Below, in pieces: positions 21,321-28,976 of a stretch of 48,178 nucleotides of DNA. Position 1 is the first letter of the stretch; every line of letters starts with the position of its first letter. The notes below the pieces were generated by a model, which was not told the origin of the DNA, did no database searches, and was given only the letters and a program-made list of their open reading frames with translations. The position numbers and the translations under genes were made by a program. Origin of the DNA: Paenibacillus sp. (GTDB lineage Bacteria; Bacteroidota; Bacteroidia; Bacteroidales; Muribaculaceae); the NCBI GenBank assembly GCA_023663345.1, contig JAMPHR010000002.1:179986-228163 (forward strand), in the 5' to 3' direction.

Positions 21321-21436
21321 TGTAGGGGGGTGGGGTGGGGCGTGGAGATGTTAAAATAGGGGGTGTGTGCTTAAGATGCAACATTATCGTGTCAATCCCG
21401 CTACATGAATTTTGGGATACTGAATTTTCTTTGGCC

Positions 21437-21444
21437 TAACTTTG
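21437..21444 (+). promoter_or_regulatory. -7 box of the collagen-like lipoprotein gene
   Basis: TAACTTTG fits TAnnTTTG. A TTTG further upstream (21411-21414) has a somewhat long spacer of 22 nt. Transcription would start near 21,451, giving a leader of about 140 nt before the ATG at 21593. Confidence 0.55.
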
Positions 21445-21592
21445 TAGAGCCGTAAGCACCCTTATGCGAAGTAGTGTACGCGGCCATCACTGAATGCCAC
21501 CTAAACACTTGTGCAATAGACCCATGAACCTAAGGTGGCCTAAGTAGCAAAACAAATCTTTAACCAAAAGTTATAACTTAATCAATTCACGT

Positions 21593-24500
21593 ATGAACAA
21601 AAAATTCATCAATGGATTTCTGCTTGCTTCTCTCGTAGCAGGTTCAAGCAGTTTCCTCTCCTCTTGCAAGGATTACGATGATGACATCGACCAGCTCCGC
21701 ACGGAGGTGGCAGCCAACAAGACTGCGATCGATGACATTAACAGCAAGATTGCTGCAGGCGCTATCCTTGAGAGCGTAACCAAGAATGCCAACGGCATCA
21801 CTGTTACCGTGTCGAAGAATGGTCAGTCGCAGACCTACGACATCACCAACGGTACTAACGCCGATGTGTGGACAATCGAGAACACAGCTAACGGATACTT
21901 CTGGGCTAAGAACGGCACCGTTACCCAGTATCCCGCTCAGGGTCCCAAGGGTGACAAGGGCGATCAGGGTGAGCAGGGCGTTCCCGGAACTCCCGGCGCT
22001 CCCGGTGAGGCTGGCGCTCCCGGCGCAGCAGGTCCTCAGGGCCCCCAGGGTGTTCAGGGTAACTACTGGGCTCCTAACCAGGAAGGCACCAAGCTCATCG
22101 AGCATGTATGGAATGCCGAGACCAAGAAGTATGAGCCTACTGCCAACACTGTTGACATCGCTATAACAGTTCCCGGAAGCGAGACTCCCGATATTACCGC
22201 TGTTGTTGACGGTAGCTATGTATATCTTACAGGTGTTCAGACCGGCACCGTTGACGGCAAGCCCGTTTATGGCAGTGTCGCTATCTCGCGTAGCGGTCTT
22301 ATCACCGGCCTCGGTTTCATCCCCGACCTCTATCTCGATGGTGTTGAGGGTACCCGCTTCGGCTATGTAAGCGAAAACTACCTCGCCGCTGTTGCCACCG
22401 GCGCTACCGGTACTGCAACTTTCAACAATGCATCTGTTGATTTTGAGATCCCCGCTTCATCCAAGTGGGCATTCAACGAAAGCACTACTGCTTATCAGCT
22501 CAGCGAAAATGCAGTTGCCAACTTTGATCTCAACCCCGACAATGCTAACATTGACGGCGTGAAGTTCTCATTCCTGCCCATCGCCAACATCGAGCAGGTA
22601 TCTTCTCGTGCAGCTGCTCCCTCGCTCGTAGTAAAGAGCGCTGTTGCTGAGAATGGTAACCTCGCTGTTACATACAATGTGCAGAATCCTGCCTCTATGG
22701 CTTACACCACCGATGGCAAGAACACTCTGCCCATCACTGCTCTTACCGCTAACCTCAAGGCTAATGCCGAGGGTGAGTCTGACGTAGTTACTTCCGACTA
22801 CTACAGCCTCGTAATGTCTCAGGTTCAGTTCACCGCTATCAGCTTTATCCCTGCTACCACAACTGAGGACAAGCACCTTGCTCTCACCGGTAAGGCAGCT
22901 ATCGATCAGTCAGAGGGTAAGCTCGTTAAGGTCGCTTATACCCAGGCTCCTGAGAAGTATGACCTTTCCAAGAATATCCGCATCTGCTACAAGCAGGCTG
23001 ATTTCGGCAAGGATCTTGACAATGCCACCGAGAAGCAGATGTCCCTCAAGGAGGCTGCTGACAAGTGGGGTCTCACTGTTACCTACTCGATGATGAACTA
23101 CTTCGCTGGTGAGTCCAAGACCAATGACTCTCAGTATGCATCAATCGACGCAAACGGTGTTCTTGATCTCAAGTATCGCGATGCCAACAACCAGTGGGTA
23201 TCTTGCGGTGACAACGACGCTTCCCGCTCGGCTATCGGCCGTCACCCCGTAGTGATGGTTAACGTATGCAACGGTAACAACGTTGTACTCGCCGGCTACG
23301 TTCTCTTTGAGATTACTGACGTTACTGTAACTCCCGAGATCTCCAATACCGGTATCGTACTTGCTCAGGGCGAGCCCATGCCTTACCTCTGCACTTCTGA
23401 CAAGAAGGTAGTAAGCACTTGGGAGACCACTACAAGCCAGGTACTTTCAGTTCTCGGTATGAGCGAGGCTCAGTTCAAGGAGCAGTACACACTCGCCGCT
23501 AACGAGACTTACGTTAAGGCTGCTAACTGGACTGCAGAGAAGCAGGCATTTACTCAGGTTGCCAACAACAAGTATGGTATCCTCAATTACAACCCCGATT
23601 CTCAGGCCGGTCCTACCAACGGCTTCCTTACCTGGAACTACACTCTTGCAGCTGCAACTGAAATTGCTAAGGATTATGGCAAGGCCGGTGAGTCCGCTAC
23701 TGTAGAGCTCTTCGTTAAGTTTGTTCGCACTAACAATCCTGACGATTGCCTCTTCCTCGGTGTTTCGATCACTATCCTCCCCGCTCCTTCCGTAACTTAC
23801 GGAACTATCAATCCCAACCTCCTCGTAGCCGGAACTACCAACCAGGTTGGTATGAGCACCCTTCAGGTGAGCAACGCTCTTGGTAAGGATGTTACCTACT
23901 TCGAGGCTCTTCTCGAGAGCTACTATAAGGACAACAAGATCACTCCTGCCTACATCGGTCAGACCGGAGCTAAGTATCCTGCTGTTGCTGACATCATCTG
24001 CCCCTTCGCTTACTCATTCGATGCCACCCAGATGGCCGGCCTCACTGTAAGCGTTGACAAGCTCACTCTTATGAAGGGTACCGCTACTGTTGCCACTGTA
24101 AATGCTACAACCGGTAATGTTAAGTTCGCTCACACAGCTGCCGCTCTCGAGCTCCTTAACAGCGCAAACGGTGTATATGCTAATGTACGTTTCGATGCCA
24201 AGTACTGCAATGAGACTGTAGATCCCGCTGAGGCAGAGCTCGAGTTCACCAAGCAGGAGAACAATGTGGTTCGCATCAACTTCCGCAAGCCTGTTACCGT
24301 AACCGGTGTTAACAACTACGTAGTAAGCCCCAACGGTCTCGATCCTAAGAAAGAGGAACTCGGTAACTTCTTCTCGATGGTTGACTACTTCGGTAATCCC
24401 CTTTTCATGAAGTCTGCCAATGGTTCTTATGTTGCCAACAAGACTCAGGCTGGTCAGGACGTATTCGAGTGGTATCAGATCTCCGAGATCAAGATCGATC

Positions 24501-24760
24501 TTACCGGTCTCTCTGAGAATGGTGTTACCTTCGATGTAGAGAATGCAACTTCTAAGGCTGGTGAGGTTTATACCGTTGCTCCTGCTACCACCAGTGGTGT
24601 ACTCGATGTTGATGTACTCAATGATGTCAAGATCGTATGCGACTACAAGACCACAATCCTTGAGCAGGCAATCACTGTTAAGGTTCCTGTAACTGTAACT
24701 TACTACTGGGGTACTCAGAAGGTTGAGGCTACGGTTACTGTAAAGCCTTTCAAGAAGTAA
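21593..24760 (+). CDS. Large surface lipoprotein with coiled coil and collagen-like segment
   Basis: A 1,055-residue protein. The signal peptide ends in a lipobox (SFLSSC, lipidated Cys25), followed by acidic KDYDDDID and a short coiled coil (about residues 30-53). A small beta-like domain (about 60-112) precedes 13 uninterrupted Gly-X-Y triplets (residues 117-155, GPKGDKGDQGEQGVPGTPGA and on). The remaining 900 residues look like repeated beta-sandwich modules with no known catalytic motif. The N-terminal part resembles what is often labelled a PL29-lyase N-terminal domain in Bacteroidales lipoproteins; there is no evidence of lyase activity. Inference: a trimeric, surface-exposed fibre. Its codons resemble those of the ribosomal genes, suggesting strong expression. 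Confidence 0.85.
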   Translation: MNKKFINGFLLASLVAGSSSFLSSCKDYDDDIDQLRTEVAANKTAIDDINSKIAAGAILESVTKNANGITVTVSKNGQSQTYDITNGTNADVWTIENTANGYFWAKNGTVTQYPAQGPKGDKGDQGEQGVPGTPGAPGEAGAPGAAGPQGPQGVQGNYWAPNQEGTKLIEHVWNAETKKYEPTANTVDIAITVPGSETPDITAVVDGSYVYLTGVQTGTVDGKPVYGSVAISRSGLITGLGFIPDLYLDGVEGTRFGYVSENYLAAVATGATGTATFNNASVDFEIPASSKWAFNESTTAYQLSENAVANFDLNPDNANIDGVKFSFLPIANIEQVSSRAAAPSLVVKSAVAENGNLAVTYNVQNPASMAYTTDGKNTLPITALTANLKANAEGESDVVTSDYYSLVMSQVQFTAISFIPATTTEDKHLALTGKAAIDQSEGKLVKVAYTQAPEKYDLSKNIRICYKQADFGKDLDNATEKQMSLKEAADKWGLTVTYSMMNYFAGESKTNDSQYASIDANGVLDLKYRDANNQWVSCGDNDASRSAIGRHPVVMVNVCNGNNVVLAGYVLFEITDVTVTPEISNTGIVLAQGEPMPYLCTSDKKVVSTWETTTSQVLSVLGMSEAQFKEQYTLAANETYVKAANWTAEKQAFTQVANNKYGILNYNPDSQAGPTNGFLTWNYTLAAATEIAKDYGKAGESATVELFVKFVRTNNPDDCLFLGVSITILPAPSVTYGTINPNLLVAGTTNQVGMSTLQVSNALGKDVTYFEALLESYYKDNKITPAYIGQTGAKYPAVADIICPFAYSFDATQMAGLTVSVDKLTLMKGTATVATVNATTGNVKFAHTAAALELLNSANGVYANVRFDAKYCNETVDPAEAELEFTKQENNVVRINFRKPVTVTGVNNYVVSPNGLDPKKEELGNFFSMVDYFGNPLFMKSANGSYVANKTQAGQDVFEWYQISEIKIDLTGLSENGVTFDVENATSKAGEVYTVAPATTSGVLDVDVLNDVKIVCDYKTTILEQAITVKVPVTVTYYWGTQKVEATVTVKPFKK

Positions 24761-24787
24761 ACTAACTTTAATTAGTTGATATCTGTG

Positions 24788-24820
24788 GAAGAGCACTGAT
24801 AGCTACAGTCAGTGCTCTTC
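24788..24820 (+). terminator. Hairpin after the collagen-like gene
   Basis: GAAGAGCACTGA (24788-24799) pairs perfectly with TCAGTGCTCTTC (24809-24820) around TAGCTACAG. The following sequence is TCTCAGTATATT, only weakly T-rich, so termination may be partial and the next lipoprotein gene, 23 nt further on, may be read through. Confidence 0.7.
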
Positions 24821-24843
24821 TCTCAGTATATTACAGTTAAGAT

Positions 24844-25368
24844 ATGAAAAAGTTATTCGCGATATTTGCCGTTGGACTGCTTGTGTGGTCCTGTGGAGGC
24901 AACTCGGAAAAACAAGTAAAGACATTCAGTGATGTAGAACAGGAATTTACGTCCACTCTGACGGAAGCAGACACCGCGATGGTGCTTGCCATGGGCAATC
25001 AGTTTCTGGACAGCATACGTTCGGGCAACGTAGCATGGTCGCTCGATCAGCTGAACGAGATTGATTCGGTGGGCGCGATTGTCCCGATAAACACGTCGAC
25101 GCGCGAGCGTCTGGAGGCGCGTTTCAGGAATTTCCCGGTCGTAGACTACGAGCTCGATTACTATGCGTTTTCGCTATCGGGGTTGAACGATCTGAAGTAC
25201 CGGACGTATTTCCAGCCGAGCGAATCCAGGGAGGCAGGAGCTCCCGGGATGTCGATGATGTTTAATCCGGTCAAGAAGGATGGAGAATGGTATCTGTGTC
25301 TGAAGGAGGCTGGACAGCCTGCAAAGGATGCGTCAAGTGCCATTGATCCAAGGACAATAGTTGAGTAA
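24844..25368 (+). CDS. Lipoprotein of unknown function
   Basis: The 174-residue protein starts MKKLFAIFAVGLLVWSC, a type II signal peptide with lipidated Cys17. The mature part has a helical acidic segment (EKQVKTFSDVEQEFTSTLTE) and ends with a compact domain containing YFQPSESREAGAPGMSMMFN followed by KDGEWYLCLKEA. I do not recognise a family. It follows the collagen-like gene after a hairpin and is closed by a clear terminator, so it may be co-transcribed at a lower level. It could be an accessory of that surface protein, but nothing beyond position suggests this. Confidence 0.8.
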   Translation: MKKLFAIFAVGLLVWSCGGNSEKQVKTFSDVEQEFTSTLTEADTAMVLAMGNQFLDSIRSGNVAWSLDQLNEIDSVGAIVPINTSTRERLEARFRNFPVVDYELDYYAFSLSGLNDLKYRTYFQPSESREAGAPGMSMMFNPVKKDGEWYLCLKEAGQPAKDASSAIDPRTIVE

Positions 25369-25402
25369 CAACCTATCTCCACACATTAAAATCCAATATG
25401 TC

Positions 25403-25440
25403 GTCCCGGACGTCGTTGAGAAACGATGCCGGGATTTTTT
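25403..25440 (+). terminator. Rho-independent terminator
   Basis: GTCCCGGACGTCGTT (25403-25417) pairs, with two mismatches, with AACGATGCCGGGAT (25422-25435), followed by TTTTTT. It ends the lipoprotein transcript and lies just before repeat block 2. Confidence 0.85.
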
Positions 25441-25445
25441 ATCTA

Positions 25446-25490
25446 TTCATCCCGGGGGGATGAAGGTTATGGGGTTATGAGGTTATGGGG
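25446..25490 (+). repeat. Palindrome-octamer repeat block 2
   Basis: The palindrome TTCATCCC (25446-25453) / GGGATGAA (25457-25464) differs in sequence from the usual TTCGGC type but keeps its pairing. It is followed by GGTTATGG, GGTTATGA, GGTTATGG octamers and then GTTAAGACCAGAG, which resembles the edge of core element C seen in block 4. Confidence 0.8.
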
Positions 25491-25660
25491 GTTAAGACCA
25501 GAGTTGTTGTGGCTCTTGGAGTGCCAACTTGCGGTAAAATAACACGATGTATTGACCAAGGAATCTACGCAATATACAATTGTTATATGATAGGGACAGA
25601 GGGGGATTATTAGGGGGACGGATGGGTGTGGGGATTAGGGTTGTTTGTACATGTGGGCAT
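25491..25660. other. Intergenic stretch, little recognised
   Basis: Between block 2 and the second 142-bp repeat I see only a fragment resembling core element C (GACCAGAG near 25496 and TTGACCAAGGAATC near 25553) and G-rich sequence. No gene, RNA or clear promoter. Confidence 0.4.
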
Positions 25661-25803
25661 GGGGAATTATAGGACGTCTTCGACGCCCGGATTGGTGCGC
25701 GTTTCGTTGACCCCATGCCTCCCGGGCTACGCAAATCTGCCCTGGCGGGCGATTTGTTTGCCCGGTCGTGATGGGGCTATAATTGCATCGCCCTTTCAGG
25801 GCT
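25661..25803 (+). repeat. 142-bp structured dispersed repeat, copy 2
   Basis: Begins GGGGAATTATAGGACGTC and ends GCCCTTTCAGGGCT. The central nested hairpin CGGGC-GCAAATC-GCCC / GGGC-GATTTGT-GCCCG is kept: the T for C change in the right arm leaves a G-T pair. The final small stem GCCC-TTTCA-GGGC differs from copy 1 (GCCG-TTTCA-CGGC) by a compensating pair change. Roughly 75-80% identical to 20635-20776 by eye. Confidence 0.8.
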
Positions 25804-25833
25804 TTGTGGGTGTGAAGTCTAAACATAAACTTT

Positions 25834-25992
25834 AAAACCCTCATAAACCAATAAACTTGTAAACCAAATAAACCTGTAAACTCATAAACCCATAAACCTA
25901 TAAACTTTTTCCTATACCATAACCTTATAACCATATAACCTTCGGCTCTGCCGAAGATAACTAACCTTTGGCGTATGCCAAATAAGTTTAAA
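25834..25992 (-). repeat. Palindrome-octamer repeat block 3
   Basis: Octamers in the reverse sense (ATAAACCC, ATAAACCT, ATAAACTT and similar, then AACCTTAT, AACCATAT) lead to TTCGGC-tct-GCCGAA (25941-25955). After GATAACTAACC comes a second, different palindrome, TTTGGC-gtat-GCCAAA (25977-25992). This ends 9 nt before the -7 box of the first DUF1573 gene. Confidence 0.85.
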
Positions 25993-26001
25993 ATATTTTT
26001 G

Positions 26002-26009
26002 TATCTTTG
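26002..26009 (+). promoter_or_regulatory. -7 box of the first DUF1573 gene
   Basis: TATCTTTG matches TAnnTTTG. Transcription would begin near 26,016, only about 9-15 nt before the start codon, a nearly leaderless message. No good -33 TTTG is present at the right distance; the repeat palindrome TTTGGCGTATGCCAAA lies in that area instead. Confidence 0.55.
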
Positions 26010-26024
26010 TGAGTTATTCAAAAT

Positions 26025-26405
26025 ATGAGTATGAAACGAATAATCCTGATATTGCTTGTGGCTATGGTTTCGATAGGGGCTTGGGCCAAGGGGGACGCGC
26101 AGTTTGCGTCGCGGGAGCATGATTTCGGTACCATCAAGGCTAAAGGTGGTGCCGTGACCGCTACTTACGAGTTCACTAACACGGGCGATGAGCCTATCAG
26201 CATCGTGACGGTGACCAACGGCGGGTGTGGTTGCACTAAGCCGTCGTTTCCGCTCGAACCGATAGCTCCGGGCAAGACGGGCAAGATTAAGGTGTCGTTC
26301 AACCCGGCGACGTTCAAGGGGGAGTTTCACCGTAGCGTGAAGGTGCAGTTCAGCTACAGCCGTAAACGCACGGTGCTGAAATTCAATGGCGTAGTAGTGC
26401 CTTAA
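26025..26405 (+). CDS. DUF1573 domain protein (exported)
   Basis: The 126-residue protein has a signal peptide (MKRIILILLVAMVSIGAWA; the ATG at 26031 is an equally good start) and one immunoglobulin-like DUF1573 domain. Typical words are HDFGTIKAKGGAVTATYEFT, the Cys motif GGCGCTKPSFPLEPIAPGKT, and KVSFNPATFKGEFHRSVKV. These proteins are common in Bacteroidota envelopes; their function is not established. A larger DUF1573 protein follows 190 nt downstream, so the two probably work together or derive from duplication. The stop codon is followed with no gap by a repeat palindrome. Confidence 0.88.
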   Translation: MSMKRIILILLVAMVSIGAWAKGDAQFASREHDFGTIKAKGGAVTATYEFTNTGDEPISIVTVTNGGCGCTKPSFPLEPIAPGKTGKIKVSFNPATFKGEFHRSVKVQFSYSRKRTVLKFNGVVVP

Positions 26406-26475
26406 TTCGGCGGAGCCGAGGTTTATGGGTTTATAGGTTTATAGGTTTATAAGTTTATGGGTTTATAAGTTTATG
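26406..26475 (+). repeat. Palindrome-octamer repeat block 4
   Basis: TTCGGC-gga-GCCGAG starts at the base after the DUF1573 stop codon. Seven perfect-phase octamers follow (GTTTATGG, GTTTATAG twice, GTTTATAA, GTTTATGG, GTTTATAA, GTTTATGT). The block then joins core element C in reverse orientation. Confidence 0.9.
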
Positions 26476-26476
26476 T

Positions 26477-26588
26477 TTAGACCATAGAACCAAAGATCAA
26501 TAATAATTAAGCCAATATAGTCCTATGGCTCTTTGGTCAAGAAATCTAATCGCTATACTCTATACTTTCCCCTCTATACTTAAAAGTA
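26477..26588 (-). repeat. Core element C, copy 2 (reverse orientation)
   Basis: Read on the minus strand it runs TTTTAAGTATAGAGGGGAAA, GTATAGAGTATAGCGATTAG, GACCAAAGAGCCATAGGACT, and ends TTGATCTTTGGTTCTATGG. This aligns over its whole length, with a few gaps, to 29075-29182 on the plus strand. Its end abuts the start of the second DUF1573 gene, so it must contribute to that gene's leader. Confidence 0.8.
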
Positions 26589-26595
26589 ATAAAAG

Positions 26596-27672
26596 ATGAA
26601 TAGAAGAATATTGGCGCCGTTGGTGGCTTTTGTGGCTTGGGTGGGTGCCGTGGGTCAGAATGTGTGGCTCGAGAAGGTGCATGATTTCGGTGCCTTTGAT
26701 GAGGATATGGGCACGGTGTATTGCGAGTTTAAGCTCGTGAACAACGGCTCGGAGCCTCTGGCCATCACCGGGGCGCGGGCCAATTGCGGTTGCACCCGTC
26801 CCGAGTTCTCGACCGCGCCTGTGGCTCCGGGTGATACTGCCGTGATCAGGGTGGGTTTTGACCCCAAGGGGAGGCCGGGACGCTTCAAGAAGCGCATCAA
26901 CGTGGATTGCAGCGCCGAGCCTACGCGCACGTCGCTCACGATCACTGGCACGGTGATAGGGTCGTCCAACACGCTCAAGAGCCGTTATCCGGTGGCTGTG
27001 GGGCCTGTGAGGCTGAGGTCGAATGTGATAGCCTACGGCAAGGTGCTCAAGGGGGAGACCATGGGGCAGTATGTGGATGCCTACAATGCGTCGGGCGATA
27101 CGCTGAGACCGCGAGTGGAGGGTGCGCCCAAGTATATCCACACTATAGTCCAGCCCAAGGTGGTGCCTCCGGGCGAGCAGTTTATCGTGTCGACGGTGCT
27201 TCACAGCAATGAGACTCCGAGCTGGGGCATAACCACTGATTCGCTGACGTTCTATCCCGACGCGCGGTCGACGGAGAGCAAGACCATAGAGACTGTGGTG
27301 ATACTGGAGGAGAATTTCTCGAAGCTCACGGCCGAGCAACTGACCAAGGCTCCGGTGCTGGATACCGACGTGACGGCCATAGACCTGAAACAGCTGTCGA
27401 AGAGCGCGAAACCGTTTACCGAGCATTTCACCATCACCAACCGTGGCAAGAGCCCGCTTGTGATACGTGCGATATCGTGTCCCGATCCGGCGGTGGAGGT
27501 GACTATGAAGGATAAGACCATCAAGCCGGGCAAGAGTGCGCGGGTGGATGTGACCATCACGCCGGCTAAGATAAAGAGCAATGAGCTGCTCAACGCGCGC
27601 ATAAATATCATAGCCAACGATCCAGCGCATCCATCGACAATGGTACGAGTGGTAGGAGAGATAATCGGCTGA
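26596..27672 (+). CDS. DUF1573 domain protein, multi-domain (exported)
   Basis: A 358-residue protein with signal peptide MNRRILAPLVAFVAWVGAVG. The first DUF1573 domain is clear: HDFGAFDEDMGTVYCEFKLV, then NCGCTRPEFSTAPVAPGDTA and RVGFDPKGRPGRFKKRINV. A middle beta domain and a C-terminal Ig-like domain (FTITNRGKSPLVIRAISC, IKPGKSARVDVTITPAK) follow. The C-terminal domain lacks the double-Cys motif. Likely periplasmic; function unknown. The last three codons plus stop form a palindrome of the repeat system (27661-27681), so the gene's 3' end appears to be made by the repeat. Confidence 0.85.
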   Translation: MNRRILAPLVAFVAWVGAVGQNVWLEKVHDFGAFDEDMGTVYCEFKLVNNGSEPLAITGARANCGCTRPEFSTAPVAPGDTAVIRVGFDPKGRPGRFKKRINVDCSAEPTRTSLTITGTVIGSSNTLKSRYPVAVGPVRLRSNVIAYGKVLKGETMGQYVDAYNASGDTLRPRVEGAPKYIHTIVQPKVVPPGEQFIVSTVLHSNETPSWGITTDSLTFYPDARSTESKTIETVVILEENFSKLTAEQLTKAPVLDTDVTAIDLKQLSKSAKPFTEHFTITNRGKSPLVIRAISCPDPAVEVTMKDKTIKPGKSARVDVTITPAKIKSNELLNARINIIANDPAHPSTMVRVVGEIIG

Positions 27673-27870
27673 GCCGATTATATTCGGCGGAGCCGAAGGT
27701 TATAAGTTTATAAGGTTATAGGTTTATAAGTTTATGGCTTCGCTCCCACCGATTGACCCTGTAATCATCAGCAACCCTGAATATTTTTCAACTCATAAAC
27801 CCTTCAACCCATAAACTTATAAACTTCGGCTCTGCCGAATATAACCTCATAAACTTCGGCGTAAGCCGAA
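27661..27870. repeat. Palindrome-octamer repeat block 5 (mirror-symmetric)
   Basis: Left arm: ATAATCGGC-TGA-GCCGATTAT (27661-27681), whose loop is the stop codon; TTCGGC-gga-GCCGAA (27683-27697); then octamers GGTTATAA, GTTTATAA, GGTTATAG, GTTTATAA, GTTTATGG. A 50-nt unrelated centre follows. Right arm: reverse octamers (ATAAACCC, ATAAACTT), TTCGGC-tct-GCCGAA (27825-27839), more octamers, and TTCGGC-gtaa-GCCGAA (27855-27870), 8 nt before the meaB ATG. Confidence 0.9.
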
Positions 27871-27878
27871 TAAAAGCC

Positions 27879-28976
27879 ATGGAACATATAGAGAACGACG
27901 AGAAGTATAACGGCCTGACCGTGAATCAGGGGGTGGCCCAGCCTCCCGTAGTGAATCCTTATCTGCAACGCCGCCGTCCACGGCGTATGCCCTCGGCGGG
28001 CGATATGGTGGAGGGGATATTGAAGGGCGACGTGACCATGCTTTCGAGGGCTGTGACGCTCGTCGAGAGTCTGTCGCCCGACCATCAGACTCTGGCCCAG
28101 GAGGTGATAGAGAAGTGTCTGCCCCACTCGGGCAACTCGCGCCGTATAGGCATCACCGGTGTGCCGGGGGCGGGCAAGAGTACGTCGATCGACGTGTTTG
28201 GCCTCCATGTGCTCAAGCAGGGTGGCAAACTTGCTGTGCTCGCCATCGACCCGTCGAGCGAGCGCACCAAGGGGAGTATCCTTGGCGATAAGACGAGGAT
28301 GGAGAAGCTGTCGGTGCATCCGTCGGCGTTCATCCGCCCCAGCCCGTCGGCGGGATCGCTCGGCGGGGTGGCCCGCAAGACCCGCGAGACCATAGTGCTG
28401 TGTGAGGCGGCGGGATATGACAATATTTTTGTGGAGACCGTGGGTGTGGGACAGAGCGAGACTGCCGTTCACTCGATGGTGGATTTCTTCCTGCTGATAC
28501 AGCTTGCCGGCACGGGCGATGAGCTTCAGGGCATAAAGCGTGGTATCATGGAGATGGCCGACGGCATAGTGATCAATAAGGCCGACGGCGACAATGTGCA
28601 ACGCGCCCAGCTTGCGGCGGCACAGTTCCGCAGTGCGTTGCATCTGTTTCCCACGCCGGCGTCGGGGTGGACACCCGAGGTGCTGACCTATTCGGGCTAT
28701 TATGAGCTTGGCATCGATAAGGTGTGGGATATGATAGACCGCTATTTCGCGTTTGTGAAGGAGAACGGATATTTCGACCGCAAGCGCAGCGAGCAGGCTC
28801 GCTACTGGATGTATGAGACGATAGACTCGCAGTTGCGCTCGCATTTCTATAACAACCCCGAGATAGAGCGTATGCTTGCCGAGAAGGAGGTAAAGGTGCT
28901 GAACAATCAGCTCAGCTCGTTCATTGCCGCCCGCGACGTCCTCGATCGGTATTATTCAGCTCTTTTCAAGAGCTGA
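27879..28976 (+). CDS. meaB: Methylmalonyl-CoA mutase-associated GTPase MeaB
   Basis: A G3E-family GTPase that guards cobalamin loading of methylmalonyl-CoA mutase. The 365 residues show Walker A GVPGAGKST (94-102), then VLAIDPSSERTKGSILGDKT and RMEKLSVHPSAFIRPSPSAG. Switch/Walker B FVETVGVGQSE and the guanine-specificity NKAD (IVINKADGDN) follow. The C-terminal helical dimerisation arm ends the protein. Length is normal (320-370). The mutase genes are not in the window. Start ATG follows a repeat palindrome by 8 nt; the stop TGA (28974-28976) lies inside the arm of another palindrome. Confidence 0.93.
   Translation: MEHIENDEKYNGLTVNQGVAQPPVVNPYLQRRRPRRMPSAGDMVEGILKGDVTMLSRAVTLVESLSPDHQTLAQEVIEKCLPHSGNSRRIGITGVPGAGKSTSIDVFGLHVLKQGGKLAVLAIDPSSERTKGSILGDKTRMEKLSVHPSAFIRPSPSAGSLGGVARKTRETIVLCEAAGYDNIFVETVGVGQSETAVHSMVDFFLLIQLAGTGDELQGIKRGIMEMADGIVINKADGDNVQRAQLAAAQFRSALHLFPTPASGWTPEVLTYSGYYELGIDKVWDMIDRYFAFVKENGYFDRKRSEQARYWMYETIDSQLRSHFYNNPEIERMLAEKEVKVLNNQLSSFIAARDVLDRYYSALFKS

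Noticed and set aside
25635-26330. 231-residue minus-strand frame across repeat block 3 and the first DUF1573 gene
   Set aside because: It crosses repeats and runs antisense to a real gene; no coherent domain.
26420-26475. Octamer tracts considered as a CRISPR array
   Set aside because: Repeat unit is 8 bp with no spacers, and no cas genes are present.
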